NCBI RefSeq assembly: GCF_001574435.1
Contig: NZ_LOCN01000001.1
Location: 329,801 to 393,800, forward strand
Reading direction: 5' to 3'
DNA length: 64,000 bases
Source: Moritella sp. JT01
Lineage (GTDB): Bacteria > Pseudomonadota > Gammaproteobacteria > Enterobacterales > Moritellaceae
The position numbers and the translations under genes were made by a program. Shown here one piece after another: positions 9,140-18,797 of this stretch (position 1 is the stretch's first letter; each line of letters opens with the position of its first letter). The notes under the pieces are model-generated. The model made no database searches, had not been told where the DNA came from, and worked only from the letters and a program-made list of their open reading frames with translations.

Positions 9140-9237
9140 ATTGTTAGTTAAAGCTTTTAATTAAAGAAAAGTAAAGTTAGTTTCAATCACTGTTTAGGTT
9201 CATATAATTGAGCCGTTATTTATGTAGAGAGTTTAAT

Positions 9238-9978
9238 ATGTGGAAATGGCTCCATCCTTATGCGAAACCAGAAAAAAGTTATAACTTAGCCGGTAAAATG
9301 TTGCCTTGGTTTGCATTATTTAGTGTTATATCACTGACAATCGGCATGATTTGGGGTTTTGCATTCGCGCCCGCTGATTATCAACAAGGCGATAGTTTCC
9401 GTATTATCTATCTACATGTACCTGCTGCATCACTATCCATGGGTGCATACTTAAGTATGGCGATAGCTGCTTTTATTGGTCTGGTCTGGCAATTAAAAAT
9501 GGCTGACATGGCTGTGGCTGCGATTGCACCGATTGGTGCTGTATTTACAGCAATCGCATTATTCACTGGCGCTGTATGGGGTAAACCTATGTGGGGCGCT
9601 TGGTGGGTATGGGATGCACGTTTAACATCTGAACTTATTCTATTATTTTTATACCTTGGCGTGATTGCCATTTATGGTGCGTTTAGCGACAAAATATTAG
9701 CAGGCCGTGCTGCGGGAATTCTTGCTTTAGTGGGGGTCATTAATCTGCCTATCATTCATTATTCTGTTGAATGGTGGAACACCCTACATCAAAAAGCCAC
9801 TATCAGTAAATTCGATAAACCGTCGATGGATACTGATATGTTGTGGCCATTACTGATTAACTTATTAGGCTTCGGTTTACTGTTTGGTACCTTGACCTTG
9901 ATGCGCTTTAGAAATGAGTTAATTACCCGTGAGTCGCATAGACCTTGGGTGAAAAAATTATTTATCGAGGACAAGTAA
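9238..9978 (+). CDS. ccmC: Haem handling membrane protein CcmC
   Basis: CcmC presents haem to CcmE on the periplasmic side. The 246-residue polytopic protein has the tryptophan-rich haem-binding loop GAWWVWDARLTSE and flanking histidines (IYLHVPAA and IHYSVEWWN). I took the ATG at 9238, giving MWKWLHPYAKPE; an upstream in-frame start at 9208 would add ten residues unlike the family. ccmD follows one base after the stop. Confidence 0.95.
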   Translation: MWKWLHPYAKPEKSYNLAGKMLPWFALFSVISLTIGMIWGFAFAPADYQQGDSFRIIYLHVPAASLSMGAYLSMAIAAFIGLVWQLKMADMAVAAIAPIGAVFTAIALFTGAVWGKPMWGAWWVWDARLTSELILLFLYLGVIAIYGAFSDKILAGRAAGILALVGVINLPIIHYSVEWWNTLHQKATISKFDKPSMDTDMLWPLLINLLGFGLLFGTLTLMRFRNELITRESHRPWVKKLFIEDK

Positions 9979-9979
9979 C

Positions 9980-10186
9980 ATGCAATTTGATAGCTTTTCT
10001 GCTTTTTTAGCGATGGGTGGTTACGGCTTCTATGTCTGGCTAGCTGTGGCTTTTAGCGTACTGACATTGGGCTCATTAACGGTGAGTACTATTGTCAAAC
10101 GTCGCCAAATTATTAACGAAATTCAAAATAAGCATCAACGTATTCAGCGAATGCGCGCAGCTGAAAAAATGGAGAATACTCTATGA
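9980..10186 (+). CDS. ccmD: Haem exporter small subunit CcmD
   Basis: Short (68-residue) single-span membrane protein with the family pattern: [18 protein letters not shown] helix followed by a basic, helical cytoplasmic tail ([15 protein letters not shown]). It is needed for release of holo-CcmE from CcmABC. Its stop overlaps the ccmE start (ATGA). Confidence 0.92.
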   Translation: MQFDSFSAFLAMGGYGFYVWLAVAFSVLTLGSLTVSTIVKRRQIINEIQNKHQRIQRMRAAEKMENTL

Positions 10187-10662
10187 ACCCAAGACGTAAA
10201 AAACGCTTATCTATCGCTCTGGTGATTATCATTGGTTTAGGTAGTATGACTGGTCTTGTTCTATACGCATTAAAACAGAACATTGATTTATTTTACACGC
10301 CGACGCAACTTGTTGAGGGCTTAGGTGAAGATAAGGTCAAGCCTGAAATCGGTCAGCGTTTACGTATTGGTGGCTTAGTAATGCCTGGCACTGTCAAACG
10401 TAATATGGAAGATCTTAAAATTAGCTTTGTACTCAGTGATGATGGCGGTGGTCTTGTAACATTGGAATATGAAGGTATTTTACCCGATCTATTCCGTGAG
10501 GGGCAGGGTATTGTTGCTCAAGGTGTACTGAAGTCCGCGAATGTTATTGCCGCATCTGAAGTACTTGCTAAACATGACGAAGAATATATGCCACCCGAAG
10601 TTGCTGAAGCAATTAAAGGCATTAAGCATATGAAACCAGAATACGGTAACGAAACTAAATAA
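10183..10662 (+). CDS. ccmE: Haem chaperone CcmE
   Basis: Periplasmic haem chaperone that binds haem covalently through a histidine and carries it to CcmF. The 159-residue product has one N-terminal membrane anchor, an OB-fold beta-barrel, and the haem-binding motif with the histidine in [12 protein letters not shown]. It overlaps ccmD by four bases. Confidence 0.95.
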   Translation: MNPRRKKRLSIALVIIIGLGSMTGLVLYALKQNIDLFYTPTQLVEGLGEDKVKPEIGQRLRIGGLVMPGTVKRNMEDLKISFVLSDDGGGLVTLEYEGILPDLFREGQGIVAQGVLKSANVIAASEVLAKHDEEYMPPEVAEAIKGIKHMKPEYGNETK

Positions 10663-10673
10663 GGTAATTTGTA

Positions 10674-12638
10674 ATGATTCCTGAGATAGGACATTTTAGT
10701 TTAATTGTCGCAACGGCGTTGTCGTTCTTGCTGGCAATTTATCCACTTATAGGCGCAAAGATTAATCATCCTGGTATGATTAATAGTGCTAAACCATTAG
10801 CCATTATGCAATTCTTGCTAATGAGTCTTTCATTTGCTGTTTTAGCTTACTCATTCGCGACGGATGATTTTTCAGTCGGTTATGTTGCAACTAACTCAAA
10901 CTCATTATTACCGATACAGTATAAAATATCTGCTGTGTGGGGCGGTCATGAAGGGTCATTATTACTTTGGTCTTTAACGTTAGCTATTTGGACTGCTGCT
11001 GTTGCTGTGTTTAGCCGTGGTATTCCGAAGGTTGCACTCGCTCGCGTGCTTTCTGTGATGGGTATGATTGCGATTGGTTTTAACTTGTTTATTTTGTTAA
11101 CGTCAAATCCATTTGATCGTACTTTGCCTTACTTACCGCTCGATGGTAATGACTTAAATCCATTGCTCCAAGATGTTGGCCTGATTTTCCATCCACCGAT
11201 GTTATACATGGGTTATGTTGGCTTTTCTGTTGCTTTTTCTTTTGCGATTGCGGCATTGATGGCTGGTCGTCTTGATTCGGCATGGGCGCGTTGGTCTCGT
11301 CCTTGGACATTAATAGCTTGGGTGTTCTTAACATCTGGTATCGCATTGGGTAGTTGGTGGGCTTATTATGAACTCGGCTGGGGTGGTTGGTGGTTCTGGG
11401 ATCCAGTAGAAAATTCATCATTTATGCCTTGGCTTGCAGGTACTGCGTTGATTCACTCACTTGCGGTAAGTGAAAAACGTGGTGTGTTTAAATCATGGAC
11501 AGTACTATTATCGATTGCGGCCTTTAGCCTGAGTCTATTAGGTACCTTCTTAGTACGTTCTGGGGTATTGGTATCTGTGCATGCATTTGCGTCAGATCCT
11601 GCACGTGGTTTGTTTATTTTAGCCTTCTTAATTGCGGTTGTTGGTGGTTCATTACTGCTCTATGCAGTGAAAGGTTCAGAGATTAAGAGTCGTGGTAAAT
11701 ACGCTCTGTTTTCTCGTGAAACCTTCTTGTTAATGAATAACGTATTATTGATTGCAGCGCTATTAGTTGTACTGATTGGTACTTTGTTACCACTGGTACA
11801 TAAAGAATTGGGTATGGGCTCGATTTCAATCGGTGTACCATTCTTTAATAATATTTTCTTCTACATGATTATTCCGTTTGCAATTGCCTTGGGTGTTGCT
11901 CCGTTATTACGTTGGAAGAAACAAGAAGCAGATTTACGTCCACTGTTTAAACAGTTAGCGGTAATTGCGGTAGCGAGTATCGTGTTAGCCGTTGCATTAC
12001 CGGCAATCTTTGCGGACAAAATTAAGATTGTTGCAGTTGTTGGTTTTGCATTAGCTTTCTGGGTGATAATCACCAGTGCGCTAGAAGTGTATATCCGTGC
12101 AACGCATCGCCATAGTTTTGCTTCTGGTGTGATTAAACTCGGTCGTAGTCATTGGGCTATGGTACTTGGTCACGTTGGTCTAGCGATGATGCTGATTGGT
12201 ATTTCTGCAACTCAGAATTACAAAATCGAAAAAGACTTACGTATGCAACCGGGCGATGAAGTGGTCTTTGCTGATTACTTATTCGAATTCGAAGGTATTG
12301 GTGAAGCGAATGGCTCGAATTACGAAGGTTATAAAGCGGTATTTAATATCAGTAAAAACGGTAAGTTTGTAACTGTAATGAACGCAGAAAAACGTAGCTA
12401 TTTCGCACAACGTAGTATGCCAATGACTGAAGCCGCTATTGATTGGGGTGTGACGCGCGACCTCTATATAGCACTTGGTGAACAGTTAGAAGATGACTCA
12501 TGGGCAATTCGTATTTATTACGAACCCTTCATTCGTTTCATCTGGTGGGGTGGCTTAGTCATGGCTATCGGTGGTTTATTAGCTGTATCTGATCGCCGTT
12601 ACCGTTTTGTGAATAAACGTGTAGCGAAAGCACAATAA
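10674..12638 (+). CDS. ccmF: Cytochrome c haem lyase subunit CcmF
   Basis: Large polytopic membrane protein (654 residues) that ligates haem to apocytochrome c. The tryptophan-rich WWD segment (GGWWFWDPVENSSFMPW) and histidines in IFHPPMLYMGY and VRSGVLVSVHAF are the haem-coordinating hallmarks. A large periplasmic loop before the last helix is present. It works with CcmH and CcmI, encoded just downstream. Confidence 0.96.
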   Translation: MIPEIGHFSLIVATALSFLLAIYPLIGAKINHPGMINSAKPLAIMQFLLMSLSFAVLAYSFATDDFSVGYVATNSNSLLPIQYKISAVWGGHEGSLLLWSLTLAIWTAAVAVFSRGIPKVALARVLSVMGMIAIGFNLFILLTSNPFDRTLPYLPLDGNDLNPLLQDVGLIFHPPMLYMGYVGFSVAFSFAIAALMAGRLDSAWARWSRPWTLIAWVFLTSGIALGSWWAYYELGWGGWWFWDPVENSSFMPWLAGTALIHSLAVSEKRGVFKSWTVLLSIAAFSLSLLGTFLVRSGVLVSVHAFASDPARGLFILAFLIAVVGGSLLLYAVKGSEIKSRGKYALFSRETFLLMNNVLLIAALLVVLIGTLLPLVHKELGMGSISIGVPFFNNIFFYMIIPFAIALGVAPLLRWKKQEADLRPLFKQLAVIAVASIVLAVALPAIFADKIKIVAVVGFALAFWVIITSALEVYIRATHRHSFASGVIKLGRSHWAMVLGHVGLAMMLIGISATQNYKIEKDLRMQPGDEVVFADYLFEFEGIGEANGSNYEGYKAVFNISKNGKFVTVMNAEKRSYFAQRSMPMTEAAIDWGVTRDLYIALGEQLEDDSWAIRIYYEPFIRFIWWGGLVMAIGGLLAVSDRRYRFVNKRVAKAQ

Positions 12639-12652
12639 TTAGGACAAGAATA

Positions 12653-13201
12653 ATGACTAATGATGTGAAAAAAAAGAAACAGTTAATGACACGACTTATA
12701 CCCTTAATCGTATTTTTATGTGTGTCTATTTTCCTTTACATTGGCTTATTTCGTGACGCAACCGTTTTAGAGTCGACCTTCATTGGTCGACCTGTTCCTG
12801 AGTTTGCATTAAACGATTTAGTTGAACCTGAGTTACAGCATGATAAAAGCGTGCTGTCAGGCAAACCTATGCTGTTAAACGTATGGGCTACGTGGTGCCC
12901 AACGTGTTACGCCGAGCATAAGTACTTAAATGAACTTGCTGAAGACGGTGTCTACATTGTTGGCATGAACTATAAAGACGAGCGCAAAAAAGCACTAAGA
13001 TGGTTAGAAGAGCTAGATAACCCATACAAGATCAGTCTTTATGATCCTGATGGCATGCTCGGTCTTGATCTGGGTGTTTACGGCGCGCCTGAAACCTTTT
13101 TCATCGACAGCAAAGGCATTATCCAATACAAGCACGTAGGTGACATTAACCCGCGTAATTGGAATGGTGAACTGAAAGCTGTTTATGAGCAGTTAAAATA
13201 A
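12653..13201 (+). CDS. dsbE: Thiol:disulfide interchange protein DsbE/CcmG
   Basis: Membrane-anchored periplasmic thioredoxin-fold protein (182 residues) that keeps apocytochrome c cysteines reduced. It has an N-terminal anchor (about residues 14-32), the active site WATWCPTCYAEH, and the cis-proline loop GAPETFFID. It lies between ccmF and ccmH as in other gammaproteobacteria. Confidence 0.95.
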   Translation: MTNDVKKKKQLMTRLIPLIVFLCVSIFLYIGLFRDATVLESTFIGRPVPEFALNDLVEPELQHDKSVLSGKPMLLNVWATWCPTCYAEHKYLNELAEDGVYIVGMNYKDERKKALRWLEELDNPYKISLYDPDGMLGLDLGVYGAPETFFIDSKGIIQYKHVGDINPRNWNGELKAVYEQLK

Positions 13202-13210
13202 GGGGTTAAG

Positions 13211-13678
13211 ATGAAAAAATTATTCGTATTAATGACTTTAATGCTTAGTTTCAGTGTGGCGGCGGTCATCGATGTCTATGACTTTGAGACTGACGAGCAA
13301 GAAGCCTTGTTTAGAACATTAACGGCAGAGTTACGCTGCCCTAAATGTCAGAACAATAACCTTGCTGATTCGAATGCTTCGATTGCCAAAGACATGCGTC
13401 AAAAAACGTATAACATGGTGATTGAAGGTAAGGAAGAAGATGAGATTGTTACTTATTGGATCGATCGATTTGGTAACTTTGTTTTATACAAACCGCCAGT
13501 AACCTTAGGCACGGCCATTTTATGGGTTGGTCCAGGTTTATTTGTATTATTTGGTGGTCTGATTATTGTTCGTAACAGCCGTCGTAAAGTCAGTGTTGAA
13601 ACGGATGATCGCGACGAAGAGTTATCGAGTGCGGAAAAAGACCGTTTGGCCAAAATTTTAAAGGATAGCGAGAAATAG
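13211..13678 (+). CDS. ccmH: Cytochrome c maturation protein CcmH
   Basis: Thiol-redox subunit of the haem ligation complex. The 155 residues start with a signal peptide, then the LRCPKCQNNNLADSNA motif whose two cysteines handle apocytochrome thiols, and one membrane helix near residue 100. This is the short form: the TPR part that E. coli fuses to CcmH is a separate gene here (ccmI). Confidence 0.95.
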   Translation: MKKLFVLMTLMLSFSVAAVIDVYDFETDEQEALFRTLTAELRCPKCQNNNLADSNASIAKDMRQKTYNMVIEGKEEDEIVTYWIDRFGNFVLYKPPVTLGTAILWVGPGLFVLFGGLIIVRNSRRKVSVETDDRDEELSSAEKDRLAKILKDSEK

Positions 13679-13679
13679 C

Positions 13680-14948
13680 ATGTTGTTATTTTGGATAGTA
13701 AGTATTGTATTAGTGATCGTTGCCGCGCTGGCATTTGTTATCCCTGTTACGGGTAAGAGAAAATTAACTGGCGCGACACGAGACCAATTAAACAAAGACC
13801 TTTATAAAAGTCGAATTAGTGAATTGGTTGACGATGAAGATCAAGGTTTGTTAGACAAAAGCGAAGAGTTTATTGATGAAATGCAACGTGGTCTATTGGA
13901 CGACGTTCTTGATGAGAAAGTGGCAAAAGTAAATACAGCTAACTCACCATTCATCTGGCTTGCTGGTGTTGTGTTTTTAGTTGTGTTCTCTGTGTCTATG
14001 TATCTGACATTAGGTGCACGTGACAAGGTAGCTAACTGGGAAGACGTATATTCACGTTTACCTGAGCTAACAAATCGTGTAATGAATGAAGGTGATATAG
14101 TTACTGATCAAGAGATTTCAGACTTTAAACTAGCATTGACTACGAAGATGATAGAAGAGCCGGACAATGAATTTGGTTGGTTATTATTGGGACGTTTAAA
14201 CGTTGCTTTAGGTGATCCAAACGCGGCATTCATTGCGATGGACCGTGCTTATAAGCTAGCTCCGATGAACACATCAATCGTGACTGGTTATGCGCAAGCA
14301 TTAATGCTGAGTGATGATCCAGAACAAAATAACTTAGCACGTAAAATATTGATGGATCTGAAAAAAGAAAAACCTGATGATATCGAAGTATTATCTACTT
14401 CTGCTTTCATGGCGTTAGAAAACCAAGATTATCTTGGTGCAATCGAGCAATGGCAACGTATGTTACCGTTACTTGCTGGCCAACCAGATCGTATCGAGAT
14501 GATTCAAGGTAGTATTGAGTATGCAAGAAAACAGATTGAAGCGAAAGGTGGTACAGCTCCTGGCATTGCTGACACCGCAACCGATAGCCGCCCTGCAGCA
14601 GCCGAAAATGAAGCCGCGGCGGGTAATGAGCAAGTGACGATCACTATCACTGCTGATCAAGCGCAGCTTAAAGGTTACTTGTATATTTACGTGAAAGCGG
14701 CTGCGGGCCCTAAAGCACCGCTTGCTGTTAAACGTATCACGAACCCAACATTCCCATTAACTATCTCGTTATCTGATAGTGATGCGATGATGGCGCAAAT
14801 GAAGATGTCACAATTCCCATCGATCAAAGTGAGCGCTAAGCTTTCTCAAGATGAGAATGTGATGACGAAAGATGATGACATCAATAGTAATATTGTGACG
14901 GTTAATGAAGGCGATTCACGTTCTGTGACGCTTAATTTTAGTCGTTAA
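13680..14948 (+). CDS. ccmI: Cytochrome c maturation TPR protein CcmI
   Basis: Apocytochrome-binding chaperone (422 residues). Two membrane helices near residues 2-21 and 85-105 flank a cytoplasmic loop; the periplasmic part holds TPR-like helices (GWLLLGRLNVALGDPNAAF and following) and a C-terminal beta-rich domain. It begins one base after ccmH and ends the ccm operon. A strong terminator lies about 50 bases downstream. Confidence 0.92.
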   Translation: MLLFWIVSIVLVIVAALAFVIPVTGKRKLTGATRDQLNKDLYKSRISELVDDEDQGLLDKSEEFIDEMQRGLLDDVLDEKVAKVNTANSPFIWLAGVVFLVVFSVSMYLTLGARDKVANWEDVYSRLPELTNRVMNEGDIVTDQEISDFKLALTTKMIEEPDNEFGWLLLGRLNVALGDPNAAFIAMDRAYKLAPMNTSIVTGYAQALMLSDDPEQNNLARKILMDLKKEKPDDIEVLSTSAFMALENQDYLGAIEQWQRMLPLLAGQPDRIEMIQGSIEYARKQIEAKGGTAPGIADTATDSRPAAAENEAAAGNEQVTITITADQAQLKGYLYIYVKAAAGPKAPLAVKRITNPTFPLTISLSDSDAMMAQMKMSQFPSIKVSAKLSQDENVMTKDDDINSNIVTVNEGDSRSVTLNFSR

Positions 14949-14999
14949 TTTAATGAGCGTGTTACTGATGTTGTGACATTTTATTAGCGCTTGTTAATC

Positions 15000-15041
15000 A
15001 GCCCTGCGGAAATTATTTATATAATATCCGCAGGGCTTTTT
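15000..15041 (+). terminator. Intrinsic terminator of the ccm operon
   Basis: AGCCCTGCGGA (15000-15010) pairs perfectly with TCCGCAGGGCT (15027-15037) around a 16-base AT-rich loop, followed by a short T-run. Confidence 0.88.
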
Positions 15042-15161
15042 AGTATCTGTTATCTGGTTTTTAAATTAAACACTGATAAAAAAGTTTATGATTAAATGCC
15101 AAAAAAATACTAAGCTGCACGCCAGTTGATAAGGCGTTAAACAGCATCGAAGGAGTTGTTA

Positions 15162-15914
15162 GTGCTAAACGTAAGAATGAAAATTTCAGAGAAACAAGCG
15201 AAAAAGCTCATTTTTGATCTGGTGAAATATAGTGACCACTCAAATCGAAGTTTGACTGATGGATTGAAAAATAAAACAATTGAGCAGTGGTTCGAGCAGA
15301 ATAAATACCCTTTTAAGCGTTTAGTCTCAGATACTCGAGATTGGGAATATGTTGTGCCGTTTGTCGAAAATACGATGGATAGCAAGGTTTACATCAGCGG
15401 TGCTGGCATTATCAATGTGAGTGATTATCAAGGTGAGTTTGAGTCAGCACTGGAATACCGTAATACGGCTATTAACAACGCTGATATTGAAGCGTACCAC
15501 GCATGTATTGCTAAACTGTTCGTATCTTTAGCATCATATTTATCGTTTAAAGCTGAATGCTACAATGCTGAAAATGAAGACAAGTTAGAAGACGCTCAAG
15601 GAAGCCCTGTTTCTTTAGAAGAAAAAATAAAATTGTGGATTCCAATATTATCTGGCGGCAAAGAACTAGATAGTAGTAAGAAATCTTGGGATCTGTTTCA
15701 AGCACAATTGGCTCAGTATAATGAGGACGCTATCAATCCTACATTTTTAGCTCAAGATTTATCCGCTACACAGCTTGCTGAAAAAGTGAATGACTTGCGA
15801 GGTGGTATTATCAATATCATGTATGAGCTGCATGTGTTGCTGAGCGATGAAATTAAATCTCAGTTGGTTAGGGCTGTCTATTTTCCCGATGTTTATGTAT
15901 CCGAGGTCGCTTAG
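15162..15914 (+). CDS. Hypothetical protein, no recognised domain
   Basis: I do not recognise this 250-residue soluble, acidic protein. It has no signal peptide or membrane helix. The central part (about residues 85-130) looks mostly helical and includes ALEYRNTAINNADIEAYHAC; the C-terminal 60 residues are also helical with GGIINIMYELHVLL. A perfect AAGGAG at 15150-15155 supports translation from GTG 15162; TTG 15156 is too close and ATG 15177 too far. It is monocistronic, after the ccm terminator and before a tail-to-tail lipase gene. A stress or defence role cannot be excluded but nothing specific supports one. Confidence 0.7.
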   Translation: MLNVRMKISEKQAKKLIFDLVKYSDHSNRSLTDGLKNKTIEQWFEQNKYPFKRLVSDTRDWEYVVPFVENTMDSKVYISGAGIINVSDYQGEFESALEYRNTAINNADIEAYHACIAKLFVSLASYLSFKAECYNAENEDKLEDAQGSPVSLEEKIKLWIPILSGGKELDSSKKSWDLFQAQLAQYNEDAINPTFLAQDLSATQLAEKVNDLRGGIINIMYELHVLLSDEIKSQLVRAVYFPDVYVSEVA

Positions 15915-15972
15915 TACTTGATTCAAGTAATCAAGTAATCAAGTACTAAGCCAATCCTGTAGAGCTTAAATA

Positions 15973-16005
15973 TATACCCAAGCATCTTGAAATAGCTTGG
16001 GTATA
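15973..16005. repeat. Palindromic intergenic repeat, TATACCCAAGC type
   Basis: TATACCCAAGC (15973-15983) and GCTTGGGTATA (15995-16005) are perfect inverted copies around an 11-base spacer. A related element with the same outer arms is at 25397-25463. Such elements between genes are common in Vibrio/Shewanella/Moritella-type genomes. It may also act as a weak transcription end between the convergent genes here. Confidence 0.65.
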
Positions 16006-16135
16006 GCGAGTCGTTCGCTTCGCTGTATTTAGCCCTCAGCCTTCTTCGAAATTAGATTGTTTATTACAACACTCTTAATACGATTAAGTTAATAAGAGGT
16101 AGTCACACAAATTTGGGGACTGGGTTTCTACATCA

Positions 16136-17062
16136 TTAGTACATATCAATCCCTTGATAAGATTTTAAAAATTGCCGACCACAATCAAGTCCTTGCTGAT
16201 AATCATAATCAAGTGATGTCTTCTTGCTACCAATCAATTTTGATTTTAATAATTTAGTTGGATGCAGTTCGTATATGGAAACATCTTCTGGTGGACTCTC
16301 TAAAAACATCTGAGCTCTGATATACGATTCTTCATGATCGATTAAGTTATTCACTATCTCTTTGGTTTTTAAATTTTTAATATACGGTGTTAGCTTAGCT
16401 AAAATTTTATGTTCACTTTTGACCTCTGGCGGTGCAGTTCTAATCACAACAATATGCTTATAGCCTCGTCTATGTACCTCTTCTAGCGGTATTGGCGCCT
16501 GCACACCACCATCTAACCAATGATATTTATCGAGTGTAGCAGGCGTATTATAAATGCCTGGAATAGAACAACTCGCTTTTAATGCCAGCTCCCAACCGGC
16601 CCCAAATAAATCAAAATAATCCACTTGGTTATTATCAGCTTGAGTTGCTGTTACTAACACTTCACGGTTTTTCATGTTTTCATCACCGCGGTTCCAATCA
16701 AGCGGTATCTTTGTTTTTGTTTGTTCAATCAACCAATCAAGATCCATACCTTTATTATCGAATAAAAAAGAGCGCATGTTAAAGAAGTTTTTATGCATTG
16801 TGGCTTCTGTAATCACACGATAGGCGTGTCGATATTGTCCACAAATATAGGAGGCAAGATTTAATGCGCCTGCCGATGTACCAATTAATAATGAAAACGG
16901 ATTAAATTTTTCTTTAAGAAAAGCATCTAGCACCCCCGCAGTGAAAATACCTTTTTGACCGCCACCTTCGACAACAAGCGCAATAGAATTGGCTTTATTA
17001 ACACTGTAATCTCGGTTTTCTTGGGAACGAATTGCTGAATAGTAGTGGTGATTACCTGGCAT
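16136..17062 (-). CDS. Patatin-like phospholipase family protein (YjjU-like)
   Basis: Predicted lipid acyl hydrolase with a Ser-Asp dyad. The 308-residue product has the oxyanion loop GGGQKG, the nucleophile elbow GTSAG, and the aspartate in DGGVQAP. The full-length domain and the C-terminal extension resemble E. coli YjjU. The start is the ATG at 17062 because AGGAG stands five bases before it; an in-frame ATG at 17104 lacks such a site. Substrate is unknown. It is transcribed alone, toward the hypothetical gene at 15162. Confidence 0.82.
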   Translation of the reverse strand: MPGNHHYYSAIRSQENRDYSVNKANSIALVVEGGGQKGIFTAGVLDAFLKEKFNPFSLLIGTSAGALNLASYICGQYRHAYRVITEATMHKNFFNMRSFLFDNKGMDLDWLIEQTKTKIPLDWNRGDENMKNREVLVTATQADNNQVDYFDLFGAGWELALKASCSIPGIYNTPATLDKYHWLDGGVQAPIPLEEVHRRGYKHIVVIRTAPPEVKSEHKILAKLTPYIKNLKTKEIVNNLIDHEESYIRAQMFLESPPEDVSIYELHPTKLLKSKLIGSKKTSLDYDYQQGLDCGRQFLKSYQGIDMY

Positions 17063-17447
17063 TAAAACTCCTAAAGTCATCCTGATCAAGGCTCGTAAAA
17101 ACACGCGAAATGCACGAATAATTTGTTTAGATAAGTAATTACATCGAGGATGTTATGCTATTTCAGCCATAGTAAATGACCTTCAATAAGCTAATACTAC
17201 AGGGTATTTTCTTATATGACTTTCGAGTTAGCGACATTATGTTTCTAAAAAACGACAAGATTAATGACAATTTAGGGATTTGAAATCTCATTGAGATGTT
17301 TGATGGGCTTGTTGCAAAAACTCCCGTCTAAAAATAAGCCAATAATAAAATTAAAATGGCTACAGTAGGTGAACAGGGACTTGCTATTATCGCGAAAATA
17401 CCTATGATACGCGCTCTATTACTTCGATTATTGAATGCGGGTTGACT
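17063..17447. other. Divergent intergenic region with a candidate roxA promoter
   Basis: This 385-base gap separates the lipase gene (leftward) from roxA (rightward). A candidate sigma-70 promoter for roxA is TTGCTA (17381-17386), 16 bases, TATGAT (17403-17408). I see no conserved RNA or gene in the rest. Confidence 0.45.
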
Positions 17448-18587
17448 ATGTATAAATTAAATCTTGATATTGCTGATTTCATGGAAAATTATTGGCAGAA
17501 AAAACCACTGTTAATTAAAGCGGGATTCAAGGACTTTATCGATCCAATCAGCCCGGATGAAATTGCTGGTTTAGCGATGGAAGAAGAGGTTACGTCACGT
17601 ATGGTTTCACGTGAAGATGGTAAGTGGGAAGCTAAATGCGGTCCGTTTACTGACTTTGAGCGTATGGAAAAACCAGGTGCTGCGATTCTAGTGCAAGCGA
17701 TTAATCACTGGCATGATCCTTCCGCCGAACTGGCGAATGTGTTTAACTTTATTCCAAGCTGGCGCTTTGATGATCTGATGGTTTCTTACAGTACTGATAC
17801 AGGTGGTGTGGGTCCGCATATCGATCGTTATTGTGTATTTATCATTCAAGGCTTAGGCAAGCGTCATTGGCGTGTTGGTGCTCAGGATATGAATCCTCAA
17901 GAGTTTGCTGCTAACGGCGCTCTGAAGCATTGTGAAGCGTTTGACGCGGTTATTGATACTGTATTAGAACCCGGTGATATTTTATATATCCCACCTTATG
18001 CACCGCATGAAGGTTATGCTGTTGGCGAAGCGATTAACTACTCAGTTGGTTTCCGTGCCCAAGATCAAAAAGAACTGTTAAACGACTTTGGTGATTACCT
18101 ATTACAACAAGACAAAGAGTTTGTTCGTTATAGCGATCCTAAGTTACAACCACGTGCACAGCATGGCTCTATCGAATCTGGTGAAGTGCAAGGTTTAACA
18201 GACATAATGACATCATTAATGGCTGATAAAAGCGTTATGCATGATTTCCTTGGTCGTCATTACAGTGAATCTGCACATGAATTAGATTTGGTTGTACCTG
18301 AAGGTGGTTACATTGCAGATTACGCGATTGTAGTAGATGAAATCGGTATGGAGTCTTATTTGCGTAAAGTGAACGGACTGAAGACATTATACTTCCCAGA
18401 AATGCCAACGAGTTGCTTTATTGATGGTGAGCGTTATGACTTTGATGCCAGCATTGCTGCGAGTGTACAGACGTTATGTAACACCACAGAGCAGACAGCA
18501 AAAGAACTTGAAGTATTAATGGAAGATAAAGTATTTGGTCAACTGTTGATTGAATGGGTTAACTTAGGTTACTGGCACTTCGAGTAA
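17448..18587 (+). CDS. roxA: 50S ribosomal protein L16 arginine 3-hydroxylase (YcfD/RoxA)
   Basis: JmjC-type 2-oxoglutarate/Fe(II) oxygenase that hydroxylates an arginine of ribosomal protein L16. The iron ligands are H124 and D126 (GPHIDRYCVF) and H187 (PPYAPHEGY); the C-terminal dimerisation and winged-helix-like parts give the usual length (379 residues). I use the ATG at 17448 with GCGGG six bases upstream; a TTG at 17442 is also in frame. It is a single gene with its own terminator. Function follows from the characterised E. coli family. Confidence 0.9.
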   Translation: MYKLNLDIADFMENYWQKKPLLIKAGFKDFIDPISPDEIAGLAMEEEVTSRMVSREDGKWEAKCGPFTDFERMEKPGAAILVQAINHWHDPSAELANVFNFIPSWRFDDLMVSYSTDTGGVGPHIDRYCVFIIQGLGKRHWRVGAQDMNPQEFAANGALKHCEAFDAVIDTVLEPGDILYIPPYAPHEGYAVGEAINYSVGFRAQDQKELLNDFGDYLLQQDKEFVRYSDPKLQPRAQHGSIESGEVQGLTDIMTSLMADKSVMHDFLGRHYSESAHELDLVVPEGGYIADYAIVVDEIGMESYLRKVNGLKTLYFPEMPTSCFIDGERYDFDASIAASVQTLCNTTEQTAKELEVLMEDKVFGQLLIEWVNLGYWHFE

Positions 18588-18628
18588 CGGTTAATACGCT
18601 GTTAGGTTAAGTTAAAAGCACAATAAAT

Positions 18629-18663
18629 AGCACTAAGGCTTGATGGTCTTGGTGCTTTTTTTT
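18629..18663 (+). terminator. Intrinsic terminator after roxA
   Basis: AGCACTAAGGC (18629-18639) pairs with GTCTTGGTGCT (18646-18656), with two G-U pairs, followed by eight Ts. Confidence 0.85.
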
Positions 18664-18695
18664 GTCTGTAATTTGGCCGTAATAGTAAAGCTAGC

Positions 18696-18731
18696 AGAGT
18701 AGAGGGTAAGAAAAGAGTAGAGGGTAAGAAA
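18696..18731. repeat. Two tandem copies of an 18-bp unit
   Basis: AGAGTAGAGGGTAAGAAA is repeated exactly twice (18696-18713, 18714-18731) in the gap between roxA and fusA. No gene overlaps it. Confidence 0.8.
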
Positions 18732-18797
18732 AGATAAGAGGTTAAATATTATCAGCTAAGCTGGAATCGGGTAGGAGGGTGTTCACTGTTTTTCAGG

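Noticed and set aside
15420-15620. Possible HEPN nuclease motif in the orphan protein (R-N followed by a histidine)
   Set aside because: The Arg-Asn to His spacing is about 12 residues, not the 4-6 of HEPN ribonucleases, so no nuclease call is justified.
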